Source: Clostridium sp. CAG:253
GTDB lineage: Bacteria; Bacillota; Clostridia; Lachnospirales; Lachnospiraceae
Assembly (NCBI GenBank): GCA_000436755.1
Contig: FR887307.1
Coordinates: forward strand, 1-24,043
Length of the DNA: 24,043 bases
Reading direction: 5' to 3'
Program-made: the position numbers and the translations under genes
Notes under the pieces: generated by a model
The model's database searches: none
Told to the model about the DNA's origin: nothing
The model's input: only the letters and a program-made list of their open reading frames with translations
Part shown: positions 8,101 to 15,534 of the stretch, piece after piece
Layout: every line of letters begins with the position of its first letter
Position numbering within the stretch: the stretch's first letter is position 1

Positions 8101-9102
8101 TTAAATTTTTCTAACGCTTTCTCTCTCAAGAAGCTGGAATGGCACTGATACATCTCTTCCCTCTCCCGGATAATGTATCTGCCTAAGCATAAGTTCTACT
8201 CCCTCTCTAGCCATTCTGTCTGTATCCTGCCTTATAGTTGTAAGTCTTGGAATACAATAATTAGAAAGGCTTATTCCGTCAAATCCAACCACTGAAATAT
8301 CGTCAGGCACTCTTTTTCCTGCATCACATATTGCACGCATTGCACCGACTGCAATTGTATCACTGAGTGCAATTATAGCCGTGACACCTGATACCTGCTT
8401 CAAAAGTTTCTTTGCTGCCTGATACCCGTCTTCCATAGAATAACGACACGGTATATACGCTTTTTTTTCTTCAAAATCAATTCCATTTTCTTTAAAACTT
8501 CTAAGACATCCTTCATATCTGCTCGAACTTATCTGAGTTGCGGACAATGTTCCACCTATAACTCCGATTTTTTTATGTCCCTGTTTTATAAGATAACTTC
8601 CGACCTGATATGAAGCTTCCTCATCATCCGTATAAAATGATGAAAGATTGCTTATGTTCAAACTGCCCGCACTGTTAGTCAACAATACACAAGGAACTTC
8701 TATGCTGTCAAAAGCATCAAAATAATCAAGATTTCCTCCCAAAAATATTATCCCTTTGGGATTTCTGTCCCTGCACAATGAAAGTGCACACTCTACTTCA
8801 TTTGCATCCTCATCTATATAAGAAACTTCTGCATTTTCACCGTTTCTAGAGAATAACATTTGCATTTTTTCAAGAATATCAGCAAAAAGCATATTCTGAT
8901 TTCCCTTAACTATAATAGAAAGAGATGATACCGACTGCCTTTTCAAGTGTCTTGCATTTGTATTTGGCTGAAAGTTGCTTTCTTCTATAACTTCCATTAT
9001 CTTTTTTCTTGCCTTATCACTAACATCGGAATGATTATTCAATACACGGGATACGGTTCCTATACCATATCCCGATAATTTGGCGATATCTTTTATGGTC
9101 AT
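8101..9102 (-). CDS. LacI-family repressor, probably of the maltodextrin operon
   Basis: This 333-residue protein has the LacI/GalR layout. The N-terminal helix-turn-helix and hinge (residues 1-60) include TIKDIAKLSGYGIGTVSRVLNNHSDVS. A periplasmic-binding-protein-like sensor follows, with VVGFDGISLSNYCIPRLTTIRQD near the C-terminus. The recognition helix reads GIGTVSRVLN, close to the usual VSxGTVSRVLN. The ATG at 9102 has GAGGA six bases upstream. The gene lies between the permease gene and malQ in one orientation, so it probably senses a maltodextrin and represses the operon; the malE promoter carries tandem palindromic 12-mers of the size such proteins bind. The effector and the malR-type assignment are inference from context. 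Confidence 0.93.
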   Translation of the reverse strand: MTIKDIAKLSGYGIGTVSRVLNNHSDVSDKARKKIMEVIEESNFQPNTNARHLKRQSVSSLSIIVKGNQNMLFADILEKMQMLFSRNGENAEVSYIDEDANEVECALSLCRDRNPKGIIFLGGNLDYFDAFDSIEVPCVLLTNSAGSLNISNLSSFYTDDEEASYQVGSYLIKQGHKKIGVIGGTLSATQISSSRYEGCLRSFKENGIDFEEKKAYIPCRYSMEDGYQAAKKLLKQVSGVTAIIALSDTIAVGAMRAICDAGKRVPDDISVVGFDGISLSNYCIPRLTTIRQDTDRMAREGVELMLRQIHYPGEGRDVSVPFQLLERESVRKI

Positions 9103-9123
9103 ACATTTTCCTCGCTTTTCTTC

Positions 9124-9135
9124 TGTTCCGGAACA
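9124..9135. promoter_or_regulatory. Perfect 12-bp palindrome upstream of lacI-type gene
   Basis: TGTTCCGGAACA is a perfect CG-centred palindrome, 22 bp before the regulator's start in a 65-bp gap. CG-centred palindromes are typical LacI-family operators, so autoregulation is possible. Its sequence differs from the GGAAA-type units at the malE promoter, which weakens that idea. Confidence 0.3.
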
Positions 9136-9167
9136 TCCCCTGCAGAATACTCCGAATAAAATGTATT

Positions 9168-9998
9168 TTAACCCTTAACCGCACCAGCTGCAACGCCCTT
9201 AATAATATATTTCTGACAACATAAGTAAAATACTACTACCGGAATAACTGCCATAATAAGACAAGCCATAATAGCTCCCATATCAACTCTTCCGTAGCTG
9301 CCCTTCATATACTGGATAATAATCGATATAGTCTTATATTTCTTAATATCAAGTGTAAGATATGGAAGAAGGAAGTCGTTCCAAATCCACATTGCCTCAA
9401 GGATTCCTACTGATATAAGCGTTGGTTTCATCATTGGTATTACAACGTTAAAAAATGTTCTTATTGGACTGCAGCCGTCAATCATGGCTGCCTCCTCAAC
9501 TTCGATTGGAATTGATTTTACAAAGCCGCAGAACATAAATACCGCCAGACCTGCACCAAATCCAAGATATATTATCAAAAGACCCCATGGTGTATTAAGT
9601 CCAAGAGAATCTGCTGTTCCTGATAATGTAAACATTACCATCTGGAACGGAATTACCATTGAGAATACGCAAAGAAGATAAATTGCTTTTGTAATCTTTG
9701 TCTGTACTCTTGTAATAAACCATGCACACATTGAACAGCATACAAGAATAAGTAATACACCGCCTACCGTAATAAATACGGTCCAGCCTACTGCCTTAAT
9801 AAATTCATATTTTGTTATAGCCTCTTTAAAGTTTTCCATTCCGACAAATGTCTTTGATGACGGAAATTTAAATGGTTCAAGACTTATATATGTCTTTTTC
9901 TTAAAAGAGTTAATCAATACAACAATAATCGGTGATACAAATATTATTGATATAATCGTAAATAATAATGTTGCTAAAATTCCTTTTACCCTTTTCAT
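9168..9998 (-). CDS. Maltose-type ABC transporter permease (MalG-like)
   Basis: This 276-residue inner-membrane permease is of the carbohydrate uptake ABC (CUT1) type. It has about six hydrophobic segments and the cytoplasmic EAA loop VEEAAMIDGCSPIRTFFNVVIP (Glu169 onward), which contacts the ATPase. The N-terminal LATLLFTIISIIFVSPIIVVLINSF is the usual first TM segment plus the start of the large loop. The ATG overlaps the upstream permease stop as TAATG, and AGGAGGTG lies upstream, so translation is probably coupled. It pairs with the permease at 9998-10840 to form the heterodimeric channel. The C-terminus KGVAAGAVKG is typical of MalG-like subunits. Substrate is inferred from the neighbouring MalQ. 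Confidence 0.94.
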   Translation of the reverse strand: MKRVKGILATLLFTIISIIFVSPIIVVLINSFKKKTYISLEPFKFPSSKTFVGMENFKEAITKYEFIKAVGWTVFITVGGVLLILVCCSMCAWFITRVQTKITKAIYLLCVFSMVIPFQMVMFTLSGTADSLGLNTPWGLLIIYLGFGAGLAVFMFCGFVKSIPIEVEEAAMIDGCSPIRTFFNVVIPMMKPTLISVGILEAMWIWNDFLLPYLTLDIKKYKTISIIIQYMKGSYGRVDMGAIMACLIMAVIPVVVFYLCCQKYIIKGVAAGAVKG

Positions 9999-10840
9999 TA
10001 CTGCTGCACCTCCTTACTTCTTGTAAGTCTAAGCTGTAACATACTTATAACTATTACTGCAAGGAAGAAAATAACCGCCTTAGCCTGACCTACACCTTCA
10101 TAACCTACTCTTCCATAGAACGTATCATAAATATTCAATGCAAGCATCTCAGTCTTGTGAAGCGGTTCACCACCTGTAAGTGAAAGGTTCTGGTCAAAGA
10201 GCTTGAATGAGTTTGTTATTGTTAAGAATGTACATATTGTTATTGATGGCATCATATTAGGAATAGTAACATGGAAAAGTCTCTTCCATGCATTTGCTCC
10301 ATCAATCATAGCAGCTTCTTTTAATGAATCAGGTATTGCCTGTAAACCTGCTATGTAAACAATCATCATATAACCTATCTGCTGCCAGCAGATTAAGATT
10401 ACGAGTCCCCAAAAACCTAATTTTGCATTTAATTTTAATGCCATGTCAAATTTACTGAATATACCATCAAATATAAGCTGCCAGATATATCCAAGAACAA
10501 TACCACCTATAAGGTTTGGCATAAAGAATATTGTTCTGAAAATATTTGTTCCTTTAATTTTCTGTGTAAGCGCAAGTGCAAGTGCAAATGCCAAAAGATT
10601 AACAAGTATCAGCGTTACTACCGCGAATATGGCAGTAAATCCAAATGCATGAGGGAATGTTGAATCCTTAAATGCTTCTGCATAGTTGCTAAATCCCACA
10701 AAAGATGCATCCTTGATAGTGGTAAATTTACAAAATGATAAATAAATTCCTTCGATAAATGGCACGATAAATCCAATTGTGAATGCCGCCATAGTCGGAA
10801 GCAAAAATACCGGCCAGTATTTTTTTATTGCTTTTTCCAT
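9998..10840 (-). CDS. Maltose-type ABC transporter permease (MalF-like)
   Basis: This 280-residue membrane subunit is the partner of the MalG-like permease. It has about six TM segments and the EAA loop PDSLKEAAMIDGANAWKRLF (EAA at about residues 175-177). It lacks the extra N-terminal TM segments and large periplasmic domain of enterobacterial MalF, as is usual in Gram-positive CUT1 systems. The ATG at 10840 is chosen because TGAGGA lies about six bases upstream; an in-frame ATG at 10882 would add 14 unlikely residues and overlap that site. A 213-bp gap with a hairpin separates it from the binding-protein gene, an arrangement that often lets the binding protein be made in excess. Confidence 0.94.
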   Translation of the reverse strand: MEKAIKKYWPVFLLPTMAAFTIGFIVPFIEGIYLSFCKFTTIKDASFVGFSNYAEAFKDSTFPHAFGFTAIFAVVTLILVNLLAFALALALTQKIKGTNIFRTIFFMPNLIGGIVLGYIWQLIFDGIFSKFDMALKLNAKLGFWGLVILICWQQIGYMMIVYIAGLQAIPDSLKEAAMIDGANAWKRLFHVTIPNMMPSITICTFLTITNSFKLFDQNLSLTGGEPLHKTEMLALNIYDTFYGRVGYEGVGQAKAVIFFLAVIVISMLQLRLTRSKEVQQ

Positions 10841-10958
10841 AATAATCCTCATTTCTGCACATATCCACTGTGCATAACGCAAAAAACGTAGCTGTTCCCT
10901 TTTTCACTGCCTAATACATTACTGTGTATAAAGTATAAAGCAGCTATTGTTTAATACA

Positions 10959-10982
10959 GGGGACACGTTTGACCGTCTCCCC
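10959..10982 (-). other. Hairpin in the malE-malF intercistronic gap
   Basis: GGGGACACG (10959-10967) and CGTCTCCCC (10974-10982) form a 9-bp stem with one internal mismatch and a 6-nt loop. No U-run follows on the minus strand, so this is more likely an mRNA processing or stability element than a terminator. It lies 70 bases past the malE-like stop. Confidence 0.45.
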
Positions 10983-11053
10983 CATATATTAGTCTGTCCA
11001 CATTAGTAAATAATTTGTGATATAACTAATGCTTAATAGTCTGTAATTTAAAA

Positions 11054-12391
11054 TTATTTCTTAGCTGCTGCGGCCTCTTTTGCCCATCCGTCAACGAATG
11101 CTTTCTTTACAAGATCCCAATTTGCATCTGTCTGCTTAGAAGCATATGTTGTAAGAGCTGAACCAAGGTCATTTTTCCATTTCTCAGATGGCATAGTTGT
11201 GAAATTCCATGTTACAGGTTTCTTACCCTGATTTACATAGTCATTTGCAATGTTTACAAGAGGATTGTCAGATTCAAGGTTTTTCTTAAATGGAATAACA
11301 AATCCCATTCCGTCCTGTCCTGAAGGCATAGCCCCTGCTGCTCCACACATACATTTAACTGCTGTCTCGTCAGTTACACACCAGTTCATGAAATCAAGTG
11401 TTGCCTGAATATCTTCTTTAGATGCTTTCTTGTTTACACACCAGTAATTCTCTGTACCTGTACAAAGTCCCTGATCTTCTTCTCCGTCTACACCGATGTA
11501 GATAGGAAGCATTCCAAGATTTTCATCTCCGATGTCTGCTATATCTGAGTAAGCCCATGTACCGTTCTGATAAAATACAGCTTTTTCAGTAACAAATTCT
11601 GCAACTGCATCATCACCTGTCTTTGTGCTAAGCTGTTTTGGACTTGTTGTAGAATTGTTTACATATAAATCCCAAATGTTACGATAGTTGTCAAGGTATG
11701 TTCCCTTAATTGCATCTGTATTTTCGATGTTATCCTGCTGATATTCATAATAAATAGGAAGGTTTGCAAGATGTGTCTTAAATCTCCAGTCTGAACTTCC
11801 ATCCATACCTGCTGATGTGAATGCTGAGAATCCAAGGTCTTTGCTTCTCTTTGTGATGTCTTCAGCTACCTTCTTAAGGTCATCAAAATTCTTTATATCA
11901 TCCTGTGTGTATCCGGCTTTTTTCAAAAGATTCTTGTTGTAAATTATACCATATGATTCAATAGCATAACCGATACCGTCAACAGCATCACCATCTTTTA
12001 ATAAGAAATCGTCGCTTGTAATCTGCTTTGCAATTTCAGAATCTTTAAGATCATAGCAATAATCTTTCCAAGATGCGAGTCCAACCGGTCCGTTTACCTG
12101 GAACAATGTCGGAGCTTCGCTCTTACCCATCTCACTCTTAAGTGTTGTCTCATACTGATTTGCTGCGGCTGTTACTACATTTACCTTAACACCTGTTTTC
12201 TCTGTGTAGATATCTGCAAGTTCCTGCCACTGTGCATCAGCTTCAGGTTTGAAGTTCAAATAATAAACTGTTCCTTTAGCTTCTTTCTTACTGTCGCTTT
12301 CCTTTTTATCACTTGCGCCACCGCAACCTGTAAGTGCTGATGCTGTCATAACTGCTGCGAGTCCAAGTGCTATAAGTCCTTTCTTTCTCAT
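11054..12391 (-). CDS. Maltodextrin-type ABC solute-binding lipoprotein (MalE-like)
   Basis: This 445-residue lipoprotein is the extracellular receptor of the importer. The signal peptide MRKKGLIALGLAAVMTASALTGC ends in the lipobox LTGC, with lipidated Cys23, followed by a Gly/Ser/Lys/Asp linker. The mature part resembles family 1 sugar-binding proteins (AYAIESYGIIYNKNLLKKAGY-like segment at about residues 140-160; aromatic residues such as Trp277 region ENYWCVNKKAS may line the ligand cleft). AGGAGG lies six bases before the ATG. It is the first gene of the leftward operon and has the strongest regulatory signals. Malto-oligosaccharide specificity is inferred from MalQ; other alpha-glucosides are possible. 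Confidence 0.93.
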   Translation of the reverse strand: MRKKGLIALGLAAVMTASALTGCGGASDKKESDSKKEAKGTVYYLNFKPEADAQWQELADIYTEKTGVKVNVVTAAANQYETTLKSEMGKSEAPTLFQVNGPVGLASWKDYCYDLKDSEIAKQITSDDFLLKDGDAVDGIGYAIESYGIIYNKNLLKKAGYTQDDIKNFDDLKKVAEDITKRSKDLGFSAFTSAGMDGSSDWRFKTHLANLPIYYEYQQDNIENTDAIKGTYLDNYRNIWDLYVNNSTTSPKQLSTKTGDDAVAEFVTEKAVFYQNGTWAYSDIADIGDENLGMLPIYIGVDGEEDQGLCTGTENYWCVNKKASKEDIQATLDFMNWCVTDETAVKCMCGAAGAMPSGQDGMGFVIPFKKNLESDNPLVNIANDYVNQGKKPVTWNFTTMPSEKWKNDLGSALTTYASKQTDANWDLVKKAFVDGWAKEAAAAKK

Positions 12392-12470
12392 AGTTATCCT
12401 CCTAAATTAGAATAGTTGTTGTTTCCATTTTGAATACTTTAAATAACTTTAAAATAATATGTATTTTTGT

Positions 12471-12506
12471 GGAAACGATTTTGGAAATGTTTCTGGAAAT
12501 GTTTCC
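12471..12506. promoter_or_regulatory. Three tandem 12-bp operator-like units before malE-type gene
   Basis: Three directly adjacent 12-mers, GGAAACGATTTT (12471-12482), GGAAATGTTTCT (12483-12494) and GGAAATGTTTCC (12495-12506), share the plan GGAAA-YG-WTTYY. Each is an imperfect palindrome close to GGAAACGTTTCC. They lie just downstream of the predicted transcription start. LacI-family proteins bind such CG-centred palindromes, and the operon encodes one. A further half-site GTTTCC lies at 12421-12426. Confidence 0.6.
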
Positions 12507-12522
12507 ATTTCGTTGTAACTAA

Positions 12523-12551
12523 AATATATAACATTTAGATAAAAAATGCAA
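12523..12551 (-). promoter_or_regulatory. Promoter of the mal operon
   Basis: On the minus strand TTGCAT (12546-12551) and TATATT (12523-12528) are separated by exactly 17 bp. Transcription would start near 12516, ten bases before the tandem operator units, and about 125 bases upstream of the binding-protein start. Confidence 0.6.
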
Positions 12552-12591
12552 TATTTTTTTTAATCTTTTGTGCTTTTTGTCATCTTTGCAC

Positions 12592-12627
12592 AAAAATACC
12601 CCGATAATCCAACTGAATTACCAGGGT
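12592..12627 (-). terminator. Rho-independent terminator after dnaJ
   Basis: On the minus strand ACCCTGGTAAT (12627-12617) pairs with ATTATCGGGGT (12608-12598) through 11 bp, two of them G-U, around an 8-nt loop, followed by ATTTTTG. It lies 23 bases past the dnaJ stop. A larger overlapping inverted repeat (12587-12601 with 12624-12637) followed by TTTTT could terminate on the plus strand. Confidence 0.75.
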
Positions 12628-12649
12628 ATTTTGTGCATTTTTACTATAT

Positions 12650-13720
12650 TCAGGCTGAGTTTTTACATAAGCTGCGATACTCCATCAGCTTTTCCCTTGC
12701 ATTTCTGCCTATATGTCTCGGAACTTCAATTCCTATCGTAACATACTGGTCACCGTAAGTCTTTCCGTCCTTTTTAGACACAACACCTTTTCCCTTAAGG
12801 CGTATTTTTGTACCTGACTGTGTTCCCTCTTTTATCCTGCACTCAACATCTCCATAAAGTGTATGGACACGCACATCTCCTCCGAGAACCGCAGTCGTAT
12901 ATGGTACATTTACCTTTGTATATATATCCTGTCCTTTTCTCTCATAGCCAGGTTTCTCACCTACTTTAACCCTGAGAAATAAATCTCCGGCCTCTGCTTT
13001 TCCCATACCCGGATGACCCTTTCCTTTGAGCCTGATACTGTTTCCGTCGTCAATTCCTGCCGGTATATGAACTTTTAATGACTGCTCTTTTCCTGTCCTG
13101 CCATTACGCAAAGTAATCACCTTGTCACATCCAAACACAGCCTCATCAAATGTTACTTCTATGTCAGCCTCTGTATCATCGCCTCTCATATCATAACCAA
13201 ACTCCGGCTCCCGACCTCCTGTGCTGTAAAAATGTGTTCCCGAAAATCCACCATGTCCTCCAAAATGTCCGTCCTCATCAAAGCTGCTGCGACCGCCAGC
13301 TCCGCCACTTTGTCCAAAACCATCGTGGTCACCAAAACCTCCAAAACTTCCATGACCACTAAAGTGGCCGTCATTAAACAGATCTCCAAATATATCTCCA
13401 AAAATATCCGATGCATCTCCGGTGAAATGATACTCTCTGTGTGTTCCATAAGGTCCATCATAGGACTCCCCGTCTCCCGGCGAAAATCCTTCTTCAAATG
13501 CGGCATGACCAAACTGATCATAAAGTTTCTTCTTTTCAGAATCACTAAGTACATTATAAGCTTCTGTAATTTCCTTAAACTTTTGCTCAGCCACTGCGTC
13601 ACCGGGATTCATGTCGGGATGATACTTCTTTGCCATCTTACGATATGCTTTTTTTATTGTCTTATCATCAGCGTTCCTATCAATTCCAAGCACCTTGTAG
13701 TAATCCTGTTTCACAGCCAT
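12650..13720 (-). CDS. dnaJ: Class B DnaJ-type co-chaperone
   Basis: This 356-residue J-domain protein stimulates the DnaK ATPase and delivers substrates to it. The J-domain occupies residues 1-70, with HPD at 34-36 in KKYHPDMNPGD. A long Gly/Phe/His/Asp-rich linker (about 75-165) follows, then the two beta-sandwich substrate-binding domains (about 170-350, including DIEVTFDEAVFG and VHIPAGIDDGNSIRLKGKG). The CxxCxGxG zinc-finger repeats of class A DnaJ are absent, so this is a class B (CbpA-like) protein rather than the main DnaJ of a grpE-dnaK-dnaJ operon. GGGGGAG lies six bases before the ATG. It follows hsp20 in the same direction but past a hairpin, so it may be partly co-expressed under heat shock. 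The linker's many His and Asp residues are unusual. Confidence 0.92.
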   Translation of the reverse strand: MAVKQDYYKVLGIDRNADDKTIKKAYRKMAKKYHPDMNPGDAVAEQKFKEITEAYNVLSDSEKKKLYDQFGHAAFEEGFSPGDGESYDGPYGTHREYHFTGDASDIFGDIFGDLFNDGHFSGHGSFGGFGDHDGFGQSGGAGGRSSFDEDGHFGGHGGFSGTHFYSTGGREPEFGYDMRGDDTEADIEVTFDEAVFGCDKVITLRNGRTGKEQSLKVHIPAGIDDGNSIRLKGKGHPGMGKAEAGDLFLRVKVGEKPGYERKGQDIYTKVNVPYTTAVLGGDVRVHTLYGDVECRIKEGTQSGTKIRLKGKGVVSKKDGKTYGDQYVTIGIEVPRHIGRNAREKLMEYRSLCKNSA

Positions 13721-13762
13721 AACAAACTCCCCCTTTCCTGTGCCGCTTTACGCTGCATTTTG

Positions 13763-13790
13763 AAAAAGGAGCGATTTTTCACCGCTCCTT
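13763..13790 (-). terminator. Terminator or attenuator between hsp20 and dnaJ
   Basis: AAGGAGCG (13766-13773) and CGCTCCTT (13783-13790) form a perfect 8-bp stem with a 9-nt loop. On the minus strand only TTTC follows, a short U-run, so some transcripts may read through into dnaJ. It lies 93 bases past the hsp20 stop. Confidence 0.6.
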
Positions 13791-13882
13791 CCGTCACCTT
13801 TATCTGATATATGATAGTACAAATTAAAATATAATACTAAAAACCGTTTTTGGCAGTTTTAAATGTATTTATCCACTGTCTG

Positions 13883-14314
13883 TTACAGGATTGAAATATA
13901 TCTTTCCTCTTCTCTCTGTGGTAATGCTTCTTTCTTAGGCACATTCAATGTAAGAACTCCATTCTCAAATTTTGCTTTTATATCTTCCTGTGTCAGTTCT
14001 TTACCTACATAAAAGTTTCTGCTGCATGTAGAATAAAATCTCTCTCTGCATATATATCTGCTTGTATCATCCTTAGATGTTTTATCATCTTTAGACGTTT
14101 CTGCCGTAACTGTAAGATATCCGTCTTTTAATTCAGCCTTTATATCCTCTTTCTTAAATCCCGGCAAATCCATGATAACTTCAAAACCATCTTTGTTTTC
14201 CTTTATATCTGTTTTCATCAATCCGCTATTATAATAACTCTTTTTATAATTTCTTTCAGGTGCATCAAAAAATCCATCCATTAAATCATTTGCAAAAATA
14301 CCAGGCATTAACAT
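13883..14314 (-). CDS. hsp20: Small heat shock protein, Hsp20/alpha-crystallin family
   Basis: This 143-residue chaperone prevents aggregation of unfolding proteins without ATP. The alpha-crystallin domain (about residues 30-130) contains MDLPGFKKEDIKAELKDGYLTV and the conserved NGVLTLNVPK strand. The C-terminal I-x-I oligomerisation motif is present as ISI in RYISIL. The domain carries an inserted Lys/Asp/Ser/Thr stretch (SKDDKTSKDD) in the loop before RYICRERF. The ATG at 14314 has GGAAGGAG nine bases upstream; the ORF continues open to 14353 but that extension lacks a ribosome binding site. Control by HrcA is strongly suggested by the perfect CIRCE element overlapping its promoter. dnaJ follows downstream. 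Confidence 0.95.
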   Translation of the reverse strand: MLMPGIFANDLMDGFFDAPERNYKKSYYNSGLMKTDIKENKDGFEVIMDLPGFKKEDIKAELKDGYLTVTAETSKDDKTSKDDTSRYICRERFYSTCSRNFYVGKELTQEDIKAKFENGVLTLNVPKKEALPQREEERYISIL

Positions 14315-14421
14315 AATCAATCGCTCCTTCCAAAAATCTATTACTGTCCGCATCTGTGATGCAACAGTAAATAAAATCTTATTTATTTTTTAATATTGTT
14401 TGTTTCTCTGTTGCTGATTAT

Positions 14422-14450
14422 GTTATACCACTTCTATTAGCACTCGTCAA
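14422..14450 (-). promoter_or_regulatory. Sigma-A-type promoter of hsp20
   Basis: On the minus strand TTGACG (14445-14450) and TATAAC (14422-14427) are separated by 17 bp, with TGG directly before the -10 hexamer (extended -10). The -35 hexamer falls inside the CIRCE spacer, so HrcA binding would block RNA polymerase. Confidence 0.8.
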
Positions 14451-14463
14451 TAGTGAGTGCTAA
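14437..14463. promoter_or_regulatory. CIRCE element (HrcA operator)
   Basis: TTAGCACTC (14437-14445), a 9-bp spacer and GAGTGCTAA (14455-14463) match the CIRCE consensus in every base. HrcA binds this element and represses class I heat shock genes in Firmicutes. Here it controls hsp20. Confidence 0.97.
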
Positions 14464-14466
14464 TAA

Positions 14467-14488
14467 TTTTTGTGAACTTTTTGTGAAC
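14467..14488. repeat. Tandem 11-bp direct repeat upstream of CIRCE
   Basis: TTTTTGTGAAC occurs twice without a gap (14467-14477 and 14478-14488), immediately upstream of the hsp20 promoter on the minus strand. The 11-bp period is close to one helical turn. It could be an activator or second repressor site, an A-rich UP element on the minus strand, or simple slippage. Confidence 0.6.
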
Positions 14489-14523
14489 TTGTATCAATTA
14501 AATTCCATTTTATTTATGACACA

Positions 14524-15450
14524 CTACCAATATTTTTTTCTTTTAAATACAATCAGACTCACAACAACTATCAGCACACTGATTCCTATAACAAACGGAT
14601 AGGCATATTTCATTTTAAGCTCCGGCATATATGAAAAATTCATTCCATACCACCCTGCTATCAGTGTCAATGGCAGAAAAATTGTTGTTACTATCGTGAG
14701 CATCTTCATTACATCATTCTGGTGTATCTCTATCTCAGACTGGTACACATCCTGAACCTGCATCGCATATTCTCTTAGTATCTGTGTTTCCTGTGCAAGT
14801 CTTGTCATCTTTTCAGAATACATTTTAAAAAGTTCCACAATATCATCCGAAAAAAATTTCTCTTCATTTCCGGCAAGTTCATCCCCTGTTTCCGCAAGCT
14901 GTGTATAATAATGATAAAATCTCGCTATTATCTTTTTTAATCTCAAAAGACCTATATTGAATTTATCAGACTGCTCTTTCATGATATCCTCTTCAATCTC
15001 TGTTATCTTGTGCTCTATCTTCTGCAGAAAAAGTAAATCTTCTTCTATAAATGAGACAAAAAAATCATATATAAATCTTTCGATTGAATAATCTTTTGTG
15101 ACCGCTTTTCCTGATATTCTCACTATATTTTTGTCAACGTTATCATCATCGCTTAAAATGATTACCCTGTTTTTCAATATATATATAGCAAAAAGTGTAT
15201 CTTTTTTTCCATATTCTTTTGATGGCACTTGAAATGTCCCGTACAAAAAATCCCTATGACTTTCCATCTTGCAAAAATGAATTTCATCAGGCGAATGCCA
15301 GATTCCGCACTTCCCCCACAATATTTTTTCGTTATCCCACTCTGACATTTTAAATACACCAATACATTCATCATTTTCCCAAAATGTATCAAGAGCAATT
15401 TTAAATATACCGTCCTCTTTTACTATATAATACACTTCTTCCACCTGCAT
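14524..15450 (-). CDS. corA: CorA-family divalent cation (Mg2+) transporter
   Basis: This 308-residue protein has the CorA plan. A soluble N-terminal domain is followed by a long helical, coiled-coil-prone stretch (about residues 125-240). Two C-terminal TM helices (about 248-268 and 282-303) are joined by the selectivity loop with the diagnostic YGMNF (GMN at 269-271) followed by MPEL. CorA proteins form pentameric Mg2+ channels in the cytoplasmic membrane. The C-terminus ends in the usual basic tail KRKKYW. No good Shine-Dalgarno sequence precedes the ATG at 15450, so the start is the least certain part of the call. The gene diverges from the TAXI lipoprotein gene and shares with it a dyad-containing promoter region. 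Mg2+ rather than Co2+ or Zn2+ is assumed from the family. Confidence 0.9.
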   Translation of the reverse strand: MQVEEVYYIVKEDGIFKIALDTFWENDECIGVFKMSEWDNEKILWGKCGIWHSPDEIHFCKMESHRDFLYGTFQVPSKEYGKKDTLFAIYILKNRVIILSDDDNVDKNIVRISGKAVTKDYSIERFIYDFFVSFIEEDLLFLQKIEHKITEIEEDIMKEQSDKFNIGLLRLKKIIARFYHYYTQLAETGDELAGNEEKFFSDDIVELFKMYSEKMTRLAQETQILREYAMQVQDVYQSEIEIHQNDVMKMLTIVTTIFLPLTLIAGWYGMNFSYMPELKMKYAYPFVIGISVLIVVVSLIVFKRKKYW

Positions 15451-15534
15451 ACTTAATACTTTATTCTTACTTTGCTGCCTTATTTTTGTTTATACCTAAT
15501 TTGTATTTTATCCAAATTTATTGTAAAATAATCA

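Noticed and set aside
12471..12484. CcpA cre site before the malE-type gene
   Set aside because: TGGAAACGATTTTG matches the left half of the cre consensus but not the right end; the tandem 12-mer pattern explains it better.
12587..12637. Larger inverted repeat TGCAC...GTGCA as the dnaJ terminator
   Set aside because: On the minus strand it is not followed by a U-run; the inner stem 12598-12627 with ATTTTTG behind it fits better. The larger one may act only on the plus strand.
12650..13720. Main class A DnaJ
   Set aside because: No CxxCxGxG zinc-finger repeats, and no grpE or dnaK next to it.
13232..13807. 191-codon plus-strand ORF opposite dnaJ
   Set aside because: It is an antisense shadow of the Gly/Asp/His-rich dnaJ linker, without a ribosome binding site or recognisable protein features.
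14467..14488. CRISPR or CtsR operator
   Set aside because: Two 11-bp units without spacers are not a CRISPR array, and the sequence does not resemble the CtsR heptad repeat.
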